A stretch of DNA of 64,000 nt from Sipunculus nudus (lineage: Eukaryota > Annelida > Sipuncula > Golfingiida > Sipunculidae): contig CM049313.1 of NCBI GenBank assembly GCA_026874595.1, positions 41,258,659-41,322,658 of the forward strand, in the 5' to 3' direction. A program made the translations under genes and the position numbers. Under the pieces are notes generated by a model that was not told the origin of the DNA, made no database searches, and saw only the letters and a program-made list of their open reading frames with translations. The first letter of the stretch is position 1, and every line of letters starts with the position of its first letter. Shown here one piece after another: positions 28,601-42,600 of this stretch.

Positions 28601-31600
28601 TGTGAGTAAACAATAGCTGCAACAACCTGACTCAGTAGGCAATCAGATATTAGGGATGGTAAGGCTACTAAAGTCGTGATACAAGTAATATCGAGGAATG
28701 TATCACGGTGGTCTTGCATCAGGTTGCATTCATAGTGTGGTAAAGACCCATAATTTCAATTTTATACTAAGAATGATAAATTGACACAATAGTATACATG
28801 TGAGCTCACAACCCAAACTGAAACACCGTCTCCATGGACACGGGTCATTTCCTGTATTGTCTGTAAGCTGCCTGCATCCTGTAATCTGTGCGAGCCATGC
28901 TTGTGTTCATGCAGTCATAAATTCAACAAACATGCCGAGGGGTTCACCAATGTGCTGGATTAAAACTGAACTTTTCTTGCTCATGTTTGGCATTATTAGA
29001 AAGTACACAAAAAATGCTAACGACTGGTCTGGTCTATGTTGATTGACAGTGTACCTGTAGACCATGAAGCGTTGTCAGAAATGACGAAAATATTTGCATC
29101 TCCAACAGGCCTTATAATGCGTTCCTCAGACCTAGATGTAAAGACACTCTGGCGCCAGAAATCTGGTCATAATGCCAGAGAGTCGATATGACGCCAAGTA
29201 AACACAAGACCAAGAGATCTAATTTTCACTCTGTGCCATACTGTGTATGCTGGTGGTTGATCAAGCATTAAAGAAGTTTAACATCAGTTGCAGCATTAAA
29301 AGATTAATTCTTCATATTCATCATGATCAATAAGTCTGTAAAGTTTCATGATGACAGATGCAATGGCTGCTGATGTATTTGGTAACAAATTGGGATCTAG
29401 GAAGCTGGATGCTGTGCCATCCCATCAGTTCACAGAGTAATCTGACAAGGTCTGCCATTTAAACAGCTTGCTCTGTTGGTACATGGATATATTAATGTCA
29501 GTAAGTGTTAGTTACATTTGTACCATTTCCTCATAGACTTCAATTTAAGAATTTTATCAAATATAAAATATTCTAAAGCATAAAATAATCTATGTAAATA
29601 TGAGATATTGAGGAATCAAAACATAATGATTTTTTTCAACTTTATTAAAAAAAACTCACTTTTTCTCTTAAGCTCTGTATACAGAAATCTACCTCCCTCT
29701 GTCTCAGCACACTGAAGGTTGTCGTCGTGTGGTCCACTATCACCCGCAGATACGTGTATACAGCCGTCTGTAGCAGCACTGGGTACTTGTCTAACCACGT
29801 TCTGAAGCAAAGGGAATTTTTAAAGTACATTCAATCAGACTGATTAACATCAGTCATCAGCCTGCAGACATGGGGTAATAGTAATAAGTAATAGACTATT
29901 ACAGCTTTTTCCATGTATTAGTAAAATTTGAGCTGTAATAGTAATAGTAATAGAAACAGAAGGCAAAGTAATAGAGTAATACATATTACTTTCTATTACT
30001 TCCTGTGAGCCCCTTGATCATTAAGCATATCAGCAAATAATGCTGAACAGACTCAGTTCTTGTCCAGTAACTGCCCAGGATGTGCCTATTGTTGAGGCAA
30101 GCATGGGCCAGCTGCCACATTGCTGGTGACCATTGGTGCTAATTACATAAGAGTACTGGACAGAGTAGGTCACTGCCAAATAAGTTACCTGGCACAATCT
30201 GACCTTTGATTAGTAAACCATGGATAAGCAGAGGCATGTTTGATGTTAAGAGACAGATAAATATAGTGTTTTATTATTGTGACATGTACATCTTATCTCA
30301 CATCCATCAATCCATATGCATATTCTGAAATGTACTTAGATTTGTTTTCACAAGCCAGTTTGCATTTTAATCATACAAATTGCAATAATACACTTTCAAG
30401 AAAAATATAATATGGAACCAGATACAGTGCAGACCCAAAATGTTCATGATAAGCTTATGGTGTTTTCACTACCCATAATGTACTGAAGCCTACAATGCTA
30501 TAAACTCAGACCAGTACTACAATCACTTGGATAAAGTCATACTGCAGGCACATGTATTATCTAGTTAATTTATATACATATTCTTTTAAAACTATTCTTT
30601 TAATACTTGTCTGTTATTTCATAGAACCAATTTTGCAGACCTTCATTCAGTATCTAAAATTATGTTAATTTATATTTTAAAAATTAAATGAACCATTTTT
30701 TCATGATATTAATTTATTTGATTTTATAATATGAGAATATAAGTAACTGTTCATATTTTATTATTTAATATCTGAAATTTTGATATCAAATAATTAGATC
30801 CTGTTATGTACTAAATTTAAAGTACAAGATTGTTTAATACCAAATTTATTGTGAAAATGATTTAAATAATATTTTTTTGTTTTGTAAAATTGATGTAAGT
30901 TTAAATCACTCTCTATATTCCTAAATCATCCTATGCTTGTTTTGCTGCAATGAAGAAGGGCATGCCTGAAGAATAAAAGCCATGCTTGCTTCCATTATTG
31001 TAAAGTTTACCACCTCTCTGTTCACTCTCCAGATGTATTATGTGATGGAATAAAACATGGCATCACATCCAAATGAACATATACACCAAGAAGATGGGGT
31101 ACTTTTGTCTCCAGTTTGGTTCTGTCCAGAATCTTGACATAAACAGTATTATTATTGGATATATTTATAAGGATTTGGAAACAGGACAAAGCCCTACATA
31201 AATTCCTATCCTGATACATACATAAAGGATTGAATTGTCAGCTTTGATACTAAATAATAATATGCAATAATCATGAATAATTTCTCTGGAGACAATTTTA
31301 GTTACACTGAAATTTTTTATTTATTGACTATGAGAACGAAGATTAAATTGAAACAGAAGTATGTACCGGTACTATAAAATAAATTGATGTGAAATATATA
31401 TGAAAATAATATAAAATGAACAAGCATGCATATAATTATAAATCAATATTTTACATATGCCAAGGCCTTTACAATGGGTTGCTTTAAATTACATGTATTC
31501 ATGAGTTCATACAATTATCTTATAAAATCAACTTGAAACACCCCAATAAGGATCAGTGAGGTTTCAAAATATTAAAAAATACAGAATTAAAGAAGCTGAA

Positions 31601-33598
31601 ATAATTAAGATCTCCAGTATTATTAGGCTTCTTGTAAATGACAAACACAGTATAAGAAAATTGTATAGGTAACTGGATGATATAGTTGCTTTTAATATTA
31701 TTTAAACATGTGATTGTAGTGCTAGTTTATAGCACTCATGGCTGCGCAAGGTCTAGAATCCTACCATTAGTTTAAGTACATGTAATAGTAATAGTAATAG
31801 TAATAGATACCCCAGTAATAGTAATAGTAATAGTAATAGAAGATAAAATGTGGTAATAGTAATAGTAATAGTAATATCAGAAATTGAAAGTAATAGTAAT
31901 AGTAATAGTAATAGAACAACTGTAATAGACCCCATGTCTGTCAGCCTGTACTAATTTTCTACCCAATTTGCATGCATCACAGAGTCTTTTAAATACACAT
32001 GTATATCACATGGTCTTTTAAATATGCATGTAGGTCACAGGGTCCTATAAATATGCATGTAGGTCATTAGAGGTGAACATACATCCTGCAGTGAATGGTT
32101 CTGTTGCCTGTTCAGGTTGAAAGAGAGCTCCAGGGCTTGTTTTTTTAACAATTTTTTATGTCCCCTGAAAAAAATGGGCAGTGTGGCATAGTACTGCTTT
32201 AAAATGAAGCAGTTAACACATAACATCCAACTCTAGCCCACATTTCTTGTTAAGACAAACCTTTAACAGGAAAAAGTCAGAATTTAGGTGTGAAATTGTC
32301 CAAAAATAAACAGGATCACTGTAGGAGGGCATGATTTCCTTGTCCAAAGTCTTGTGACCTCTGACCTCATTAAACTAATAGAAAATTTTGCCAAGAATCC
32401 AACTAAGGTGACATATTTTACAGTAAAACATTGATACAGCGTTTCATTAAAATACATACAATTTCTGGTATGTTATTAAGGTAACACCTGAGTCTGTTGA
32501 CCTCTAACCTAATTAATATGTACAGATTTAGTTGAAAATCCCACTAGTCAATATTGGTAGATATGTATAGAGATTTAAAAACATCCATCAAATATTTAGA
32601 AAAAGTTTGATAAAAATCCTACTAATTCCTGGTTAGTTATAACAGCAATATCAAAGGTAACTATAATGGTTTTGTTTTGCAGGTGCAAAAACAGATACAA
32701 GTCTCCCCTAGAGGTGTGGACCAAACCACTTGGACCTATCCTGTTCACAATTTTGAGCTGGACCAGACTGCTAACACAAAATACTGGAACACTTATCCCT
32801 GGACAGGACCAGTCTGGACCACTCTATCTAATTTTAAAGGTTTATGATAGTTTCAACTTACAAATATTGCTATGAAGAAGGTGTAGTTAACCCATCAAAT
32901 AAAAACTCTTTAGCATTGTAAAATGTAATTAAAGTAATGGCAGCTGCAATAATATAATTATACATATATGTTATTTTATATTTTTGTTCTGTGTGTATCA
33001 GTAAATGGTCAGTTTTTGTTATTAACTTATGACTGAAGTAACATGCTCAGCATAAGATCATTGTCACCTGCTGTATTGCACAGTGATGATGCTTTTCGTT
33101 TGTATCACTGTGTATCAAAATATAATAAGAAAAGTTTCTATACATTAAATGCATCAAGTACATAGGCCTATATATATTAAATCATTCACATTAGATGCAT
33201 AAGCTTTGTATTTTCAATTGCACTATATATCTTTTCAATTCAAAACCACAATATCACTTTTCAGCTTATTATAACCTGCAGCCATCCCCACCCAACAAAT
33301 TCTTTGAATCAGCTGAACCAACCCTGCACAATTTGGTATATTCTAACCTACATGCGTCGCACAGTAACACAAAATATTCCATTGTTGTCACATTATTAAC
33401 CAAGATTGTGATTTTAAATTTGTTTAAATTCATTAAAAAATGTTGCCATTCATGTACAGATTATAATATAACATGTATTGAACAGTTTCCTGTGTAAGTG
33501 ATAATTGTTTTTTGATAAATGGATTGGACCGCTTAGACCAGTCTACCTACCGGACTGGACCACCTACAGCTGGAGAGGACCAGGATGGGACCACATAT

Positions 33599-33640
<42 letters not shown>

Positions 33641-36600
33641 GATGGATGCTACCCATACATTATAGCCCTCATCACATTTGATGTGAACCTCACTGCAACA
33701 TAAACAAGGGACCTATGGGTCACGACGCTCAGCTGTTATATATGATCAAAAAATATGATTTAGAAATGAGGCACATGCTGGTTTTGTGTGGTAATAAATA
33801 TAAGCTGTATTATGAGTTGTTGTTGTTTAGCTTATGTATGATTTTGATAGTACCTTTGGAGACAGGGAAGAGGATTGATTTCATTTATTTTATAAACAAA
33901 TGGAGTACTACTGTCACACAAATTTTGACTTGGCCATATAACTTATAAGCCGAACATATAATATAAAAATTACAAATATTGTCCCAAATATAATTTTTAT
34001 TAAAAATAATAAGAGAATCTTTTGATTTTTTAAAATGAAATATAACTGATATGATTATTAAAATATATTAAAGAATATATTCATGAATGCATTCATGAAT
34101 ACATTTTGAAAGTATTTGCACTGGTATTCATATACTTTCATTTTTATCTGAATTCCCATTCTTTATGCAAGAAATTTTATAATGGAGTACATAATCATAT
34201 TTGTATTTAAATACAATTACAAAGTATTTGCACCATGTCTGGTATTTATTCAGTTTTCACCAAACAATGATGTTGAGAATCCAGAATATTCAAAATTCAC
34301 ACATTTAAATAATGATCATAAGTACCTGGTTTTATGGCTTTTATTTATATTAAAAAATAACTGTAAAAAAAATTCATTTTGGACTAATTTCACATCAATG
34401 TACACACTAGACACAGTAGGAATCTAGATTAATATTATCAACTGCATCTTTGTCTATCATTAATTTCCTTCATATAATCCCTAATGATTAGTAATGAATA
34501 ATATGATTTACTTCTTTATCATTAAAAATTGAACTGAAAAATGCCATAGGTGACTGCATGGTGTTATTTGGAATATGTGACATTCTACCCATCGATACAA
34601 GATTCTTATATCATCAGTTACTGCAAGTTAATTTCCTGTTATTATAAACTAACAAATTCCTTTTCTATTTTTCTTTAATTTGTTTTTAAAAACCAATAAA
34701 AATTTATTGATTTATTGTTTATTGTTATGTTGTTGGTTAAAACTACTAGATGAGTTGGGTCGGACACCTGGATCAACTGTGGCTGGCCATAAGCTGCCTG
34801 GATTCTCGCCTCAAGCGTGCATAATTTGATGAAAGGTCAACAAGGTCAACATACAGGTGACTCAAAGAGGGGCTGGAGAGAGCCAAAGTCTACCAGGGTC
34901 TCATAAAAAACATTAATAAAAGCTAAAATATTTGGCCAATTTCTTTCAGCTTTCTAAACTACAAAGATGAAATCCTTATGTGTGCATGATATGAAATTTA
35001 TATCAACAGTGCTCACGGGAAACAAACGTGCCATGGTCACAGTTGGGCAAAATTTAAGGTACTAATTTTATATTTATACTAATAACTTATAAAATTTGAA
35101 AAATTCAGAACTAATTTTGGGTATTCAATTGAATCTTGATTAAATAATGTTACATCCCTGACAAAAAAATCTCTAGCTTCAGCAATGCCCTTGTTAAGGG
35201 AGTAAATATATTTCTTGATTTTTTACAAAGTGCATTATGTTTGGGCCCATAACTTAAAAAAATACACAATACTGACATCATTTCTGGCATGTGCATAGCG
35301 AATGTATAGAAAAATATGTATATTAGAAATGATCAAAGTCAGATCAGTGGTTTTGATATTAGGCAGTCTTAAAGTGTAACAATGGGTTTTTTAAGGAAAA
35401 ATGAAGTTTTTCATTGATATCTCGAAGGAATTAAGTCCTAGTGACCAAATTCTTGGCATGGTAGGGGATTTTGGAGAAATCTAACTGTATGCCAAATTTA
35501 AGGAACTTAGAGCTGAAGCTTGGGAGCTGAGCTCTAGCAAACTGCATAACACTAGCAATATGTGACATAGTGCTTGAAAACTTGAATAAAATCTACAGTT
35601 TTTGATCAACTGGTTTCAAATTTTTAATGTTAACAGTTGAAATGCTAACAAAAACATGCTGTGAAAATTAAATCCACAGCAGTTACAGCAAAAAAACGTG
35701 CCATGGTCAAAGTTGGGCAAAATTTAAGGTACCAATTTTTTATTTTTGCTAATATTTTAAAAAATTTAAAAGATTTTGATCTAATTTTGGGTATACAATT
35801 TAATTTTGATTAATAAAAGAATTATTACTGGAAAAAAAGTGCTTAGCTTTAACAAGTTTTGTGTTAAGTGATAAAATTTCTTTCCTGATTATTTACAAAA
35901 TGCATTATGTTTGGGCCCATAACTTTTTTAAATTATATAATACAGACCTAATTTCTGGCATGTACATAGGAATTATATAGAGGATTATTTATAGGAAATA
36001 TGACGAAAAACAGATGAGTGGTTTTGATATTAGGCAGTCCTGAAGTGTGAAAATAGGTTTTTAATAAAAAATTGAGGTTTTTCCTTAATTTCTCAAAGGA
36101 ATGAAGTCGCAAAGACCCAGTTTTCGGCTTGGTAGGAGATCTTGGGGACATCTAACATTATGCTGAATTTTGGATTCCTAAGTCTTACGGTTTCAAAACA
36201 TGCCACATTTACGGACGGACGGACGGACGGACGGACGGACGACGGACAATGGACCACGACTATAGCTCAGATGACTTATAGTCAGCTGAGCTAAAAATCA
36301 GCCAGGTTGCTGTTGGAACTTTGTGAGGTCCCCTTGAGCTCTGTAGGGGCACTATGGTGATTTGGTGTGGTCCCCATAGTCGCCGCAAATTTTTGAACAA
36401 GCTCAAAACAAGCACTGTTAGGTCACCAAGAACTAACTTGGTGTAGGGTCCCTTCTTGTGGCCCCTTAGGAACTCAATGAGCACCTAGCATGGAAGTAGG
36501 GTCACCACAAATCTCAAGCCTCGCAAAGTGCCCTGGTCAGACAGTGTGTGCAACGGCAGCATCTTAGTAGAGCTGTTAACATGCCTAGGTCACAGCATCA

Positions 36601-39600
36601 TCTTTGTATGGTCATTTGTGGTCCTAGTACCTCACACTGTTGGCACCACAGGGGTGCTGTAATGTCATGCTAACAAATACATAGCAGCGGGAATGCCAAA
36701 GAGTGCCCAAAGGTCACGGAAATTTCGCAAAAATTAACAATTCAATGGCCCATAACAGCACAGTAGGGTGTCCACTGCAGTCACACAGGTCACCTGCACA
36801 GATTTTTCCCATTTTTTTGGTGATCATTAAGCGACCTGGATGATTTTTTACATGGCACAGTGAGATCACCATCCTGTGTGATGGGGGCTTATTACAACCC
36901 AGTTATAAAACTTCTCATAAATCTCACACAAGAAATTTAAATGGAAACATATAACATTAAATTCATTCTTCTGAAAAAAGATTACAGAATTTGTTGGATT
37001 TCTTTAATACTATAGAAACTTTCATTTAAATGCCTTGCTGCTAATTAGGTGTAAGTCTTTGGAGTTCCCTTAGGACTCTTTTTCACTGGTAAACCAGTCC
37101 TGACAGACACCTGACTACCTATTTGTATTTACTGGACTTCTCTTACTACAAAGACATACCTGTTCTCACCCAAGATATCAAGGACAGACTCTGCTAGCCA
37201 TATGTTCTTTGGTGAGATGTCTCCTCCTGGCAACAAAAGCATTATCCCATTATAATCAGACAAAATCATCGTAAAGTGATACTCAAGTATACCAGTGCAT
37301 TTGATCATTAAACACTAATTTGATGTAAATTAATGTTATTCAAAACTAGTGTTTTTAAAGGAACTATAATTTCATTTTTCATAAACATTTGTCATGTTTA
37401 CAAAGTGATGCTGATCTTGTAAAGGAAGAAACACCAGTGATGTGAACACTCAAGCCAACCTGGATGTGAAACAAAGGATCTTTACCTATACATAACATCA
37501 TACATTCACTATACAAATTACCACTGACTGGTCCAGAACATAAACAGTTGTGAATCCCTTTACGAGTGGCCTATTAAGAATATGTACTTCTTCTTTCTTA
37601 AACATTGATTAGAATGATCAGCCTTGGTAAATATTACATAAAGTACTGTGCACGCTCCTTGAGATTATCCGTGGTACAGATAAACACCCCTCACCAGATA
37701 TCTGTCTGATCAGCGAATGAAGCAGGCTGTCTGATCCTGGTGCAGAGTTGCGAACAAGTTCCTTAGCGAGCCAGACAAGCTGAGTGCGAGGGGTATCCTG
37801 TAGTTTAATCCACTTCTCATGGACGAGCTGATTGGCCCTTGTCAGCACTGATGTCAAGCCATCTCGGCTGATTAAAACCATATCACGATAACTCTGTAAA
37901 AAGTTCAATATATCCTAAATTCACAAAGAAATGGCTCAGTTCAAATTTAAAATTTTACAGTAATACTGTGGTTGCCTTTTTGTTCGCGAGGGTTTTAATT
38001 TCACGATATTCGCGAATGGGAAATAATCGCGAAAATGAAATCCTCGGGAATAATCGGCCAATTGAGAATGTTCTTCTTATTTAGTGTAATCAATACTTGT
38101 ATGGTAATAGGTTAGAACAGAGAGAATTTTTTTAATAAATTACATCCTTGCAGGTATAGGGAAATTTAAACCTTAAATTTGAACTAAACCACCTATGCTG
38201 TGTGTACTGGCCCATCATTATATAAGAAAATGTCACAAACGCATGACCTATTCTCATTTTATAAAACACAAAGGTATATGGTTTTGCCAAAGATTTGATA
38301 TACTAGTAGGTTCTTGTGAGATCGCAAAAATGAAACCCTCGCAAAACATTAAAAATGGAAAAATCGCGAAATTTCAGCCTCGCGAATATGAAGCCAACCA
38401 CAGTATGTGCCTTATAAGGACTGACATACAGGTATTTAAATTGTGATTTTAAGTTCCAGCCTTTTCAGGAAGAACAACAAACATTACAAATGGGCAGCAC
38501 AAGGTACTGTATTACTGTACAGCAAATTACAGCTGTGGACATAAACATCAACTTGCTTAAGCATTGATGATTTCTACTAACCTTCTGAGCCGTTTTTGGA
38601 TCCACGAGGATTCCGTAAAACAGCCCCATCTGGACCTCTTCATGTTGAGACTGTCCTTTACATACCTGTAAAGATCACACCATTATGTCATAATTAATGT
38701 GCCTGTTGGATACCCCATTAGTCATCAGCAAAATCTGTGCAGTAATGGCATAATTAATGTCAACTTTAAAATTCAAGATTGGAAAGAAATGAGAGAGAGT
38801 AAAATAACATCTGCAGCACAGACTGATTTTACTTAAATAAATTTTCAAATAACTAGAATGCGGGTAGTCAACAAGTGACTACGTGTATCTGCCAAAATCA
38901 GAGAAGGACGGGTTAAGTGAGGCATGGATTGAGTGGCAAGGGGAAATAGAGTTACATGTGTTACATATTAGAATGGATCTCTGCCATATAAACATGATTG
39001 TAGGTGGCGCCACCTGTTATTTGAACGAGAAACTATCCAAATTGTATAAACATGCAAAATTTCATGTGGAAAAGTCAAACCACTGCAGAGATATGAGTGA
39101 TTTTATCCCACAGCAGACAAACAGATGGATGCTGAGCAAAAATGGCTGCAGGTGATGCACCATTTTTGTGTATGTTGTAAAGATATCCAAGGGCTACATT
39201 TGTGTAAATTTTTTTTCCTGATTTGTCAAACGAGTCCGGAGATATAAGCATTAATGTCTGCAGCCTGAACATGAATGTAGGTGGCGCCACCTGGCATAAA
39301 ATCAAGAAAGCTATGCGGGATGTATACACATGCCAAATTTCATGCCATTTGGTCAAACCACTGCAGAGATATGAGTGATTTTAACCCAAGGCAGACAAAC
39401 AGATGGACGCTGTGCGAAAATGGCTGCAGGTGGCGCCACCATTTTTGTGTATGTTATAAAGCTATCCAAGGGCCACATTTGTGTAAAGTTTTTTTTCCTG
39501 ATTGGTCAAACGGTTCCTGAGATATGAGCTTGGATGTCTGCAGCTTGAACGTGAAGGTAGGTGGCGCCACCTTCATAAATCAAGAAAGCTATCTAGGATA

Positions 39601-42600
39601 TATACGCATGCGGAATTTCAGGTGAATTAGTCAAACCACTGCAGAGATATGAGTGATTTTAACCCAAGGCAGACAAACAGATGGACACTGTGCAAAAATG
39701 GCTGCTGGTGGCGCCACCATTTTTGTATATGTTTTAAAGCTATCCCAGGGCTACATTTGTGTAAATTTTTTTTCTGATCGGTCAATCGGTTCCTGAGATA
39801 TGTTGGTTCATGTGTGGAAACAGACGCACAAATGGAAGCTGGGCAGGGGAAAGGTCAGAGGTCAAGGTCACTTGGTTAGGCACCAGTTCACATGTGACCA
39901 GATAATTTGTGTAAGTTTCGGAAAAATCCGTCCAGTAGTCTCAGAGGAGTTCTCTGGAAACGAACACGGCGGCGGCGGCGAAACCCGATCAAAAACATAG
40001 TATCCGCAAAACTTTGTTTTGGCAGATACAAATATTATCAAAATTCAATACTAATTCCAAAAAAAGTTCTGAAAAAAACATTCAAATAATTTTTTTTTCA
40101 AACTCTGCATGGTTACAAATACTTAGGTGTGCATCATACAAAAACACTAATATTTCTTTTTCAATACCAATCATTTTCTGGTAAGATCATACTCAGGTGT
40201 GACTCAAATCATGACCGCACTTATTTCATGATAATTAAAGGGTGATAAAGGGAATTACTAGTAACACAACTGGTCCACAGCAACAGACTGATCTATAAGG
40301 GGTGTGCTTTTATGAGTATATGCTTGAAAAACACTCATGATTTTTTAACTGGGGTGTTTCCATGTGTCTGACAGCGTATATGCTCGAAAAGCGTCACTGG
40401 TGTGATTTTCACGCTTAGAGTCTGCATGAATCAGGGTTTGGGGGTAAAATTATGTCACTTCACCATCTTTTTGTGGAAGGCCTGGTTGATCCACAGTACA
40501 GATTTATCTAAGTCTGCCAGTTCACACATAAAAGCACACACTGAAACACACCTCTTTCTTTACACATACACACATATGCGCCCATGGAAACACATTTAAA
40601 AGTCAAAGATGATTTCATCTTATCCTGAACAAGAGACATTTTAAATGTCCATGATTAATCTTTTGGTTCTGACAAACTGGAGCTTTTTGTGGAAGGCCTG
40701 GTTGATCCACAGTACAGATTTATCTAAGTCTGCCAGTTCACACATAAAAGCACACATTGAAACACACCTCTTTCTTTACACATACACACATATGCGCCCA
40801 TGGAAACACATTTAAAAATCAAAGATGATTTCATCTTATCCTGAACAAGAGACATTTTAAATGTCCATGATTAATCTTTTAGTTCTGACAAACTGGAGCT
40901 TTTGTAGAAAGTTTAACTCAAAATGGACTGATTATAGGGAAAAATTCCCAAAGTTATTTTCATTTTTAAAGAACTGGTTGGACAATTTCTTCTTTTAAAT
41001 GAGCCCAATAGGGATATATATATATGTGTTAATGAGACATTACTTCAAATCTAAGATGGTGAATATCTTCAGCAATACTGAACACCACTAAGAGTCTGTC
41101 TCTCAAGGTGCCCTAACAGTATTTTCATTCGGTGCTTTATAGTGATCACTCAATTTCAAATTTCAAACATCATTTCAAACTTTTTATCACAATTACATGG
41201 CTGAAGCAGTCACAGAATCAAATTAACAATGGAAAAAAGATCCCCTGCAATGGGTCAACATCACTAAACTTTGGTTGAGCTGGGAATGGTGAGTTATACC
41301 AAATCCACAGGCAACATCAGATTATTATCTTTTATCAAACACAATTTCAGTTATCAGTAATTTCCGACATTTGCCTTTCTAACTTCAATTTCCTTTGCAA
41401 AAAACTGCTGTTCTAATTCTCTTAATTGCAATTAATTCTAAACTCCTGATTAAACTGTCATTTTAACTGCTATAGTAATATCCTGAACACCCAACATCCA
41501 TAAATTCAAGCACTGGCTTAGACTGGGAGGCAATACACATACTGAGATATTCTGACATTTTAAATAAAATGGAGGAAAATGTTGCAAGCTGTCTGAATAT
41601 CCTTCTCTAAATACATACAAAAGCAGGCCTGGGGTCAATTCAAATTTGTCAATTCCAATTCAAGAACGTTTATGAAACTTCAATTTCAATTCAATTCAAT
41701 TCAGAGTAACAGAAGCACAATGCACAGGCCAACTTCTGGGTAAGTGATATTAACCATGAATGTAGATTCAATCTTATGTCCTGTTTTACTGATGGTAAAT
41801 AGATGAACCATATTTTTAAGTTACAGGATAAACATACAGGGCACTTGTGTGTATTCTGTGTGATGTAATTATGTTGATGGAGGATCAAAGATGCTGAACA
41901 TTATGAATCTACATTTGGATTGAGTCCACACCTAATGGGTTCTAGATTATGCACAAACTGACAATAACATAAAAATTGGTGTTAAGAAAACCCTACTTCT
42001 AGATCCCTTTTTCTAATCATGCTAAAGGACAACCTCACAAACATGGGTGACAACATATAAAACCTTTCACCTCCTTATTCAGGAAGCTTTGTTAGCAGTA
42101 TTTTCAAGTGAAAGTGTAGAAATTTAGTAGACTGTTTTAATATTTAAAATAATGCCAGATACATGGTAGGAGAAACAGCATACAATAAGAAGTGAGAGCT
42201 TTCACAAATCATTGAAATTAAAATGTAGACCTCATTCAATCATACATAAACATTACAAGCACTTTTTCAGTTCCTATTGGATCATATACCAGTATTCTGA
42301 CTGAATATTTAGGCTTATTCAATCTTAAAAGCAAAAGTCTCATATCATACACCAGATGACATACTGAAACAGGCTATATGAGCTTCATTAATATAACACT
42401 GCAATTATATACAATACAAAAATGAAAATCATCACAGACAATCAAGAGCAAATTACATACCAGGTCACTCCCAGATAAAACATCCCTTCACCCATCATAT
42501 ATGACCTTGACCTTCAGAGCCTACTAACCTGATTAACTACTTCCCTCAGTAAGAACTACAGCCAGCGTAGCCATTTTTATGACAGGCCTCTTGGTTCCCC

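Noticed and set aside
31753-31935. Leucine-rich minus-strand frame
   Set aside because: Translation of the TAATAG microsatellite.
32666-32875. Plus-strand frame after a TTTTGCAG acceptor-like site
   Set aside because: GGACCA-rich repeat-like text with no recognisable domain and no partner exon.
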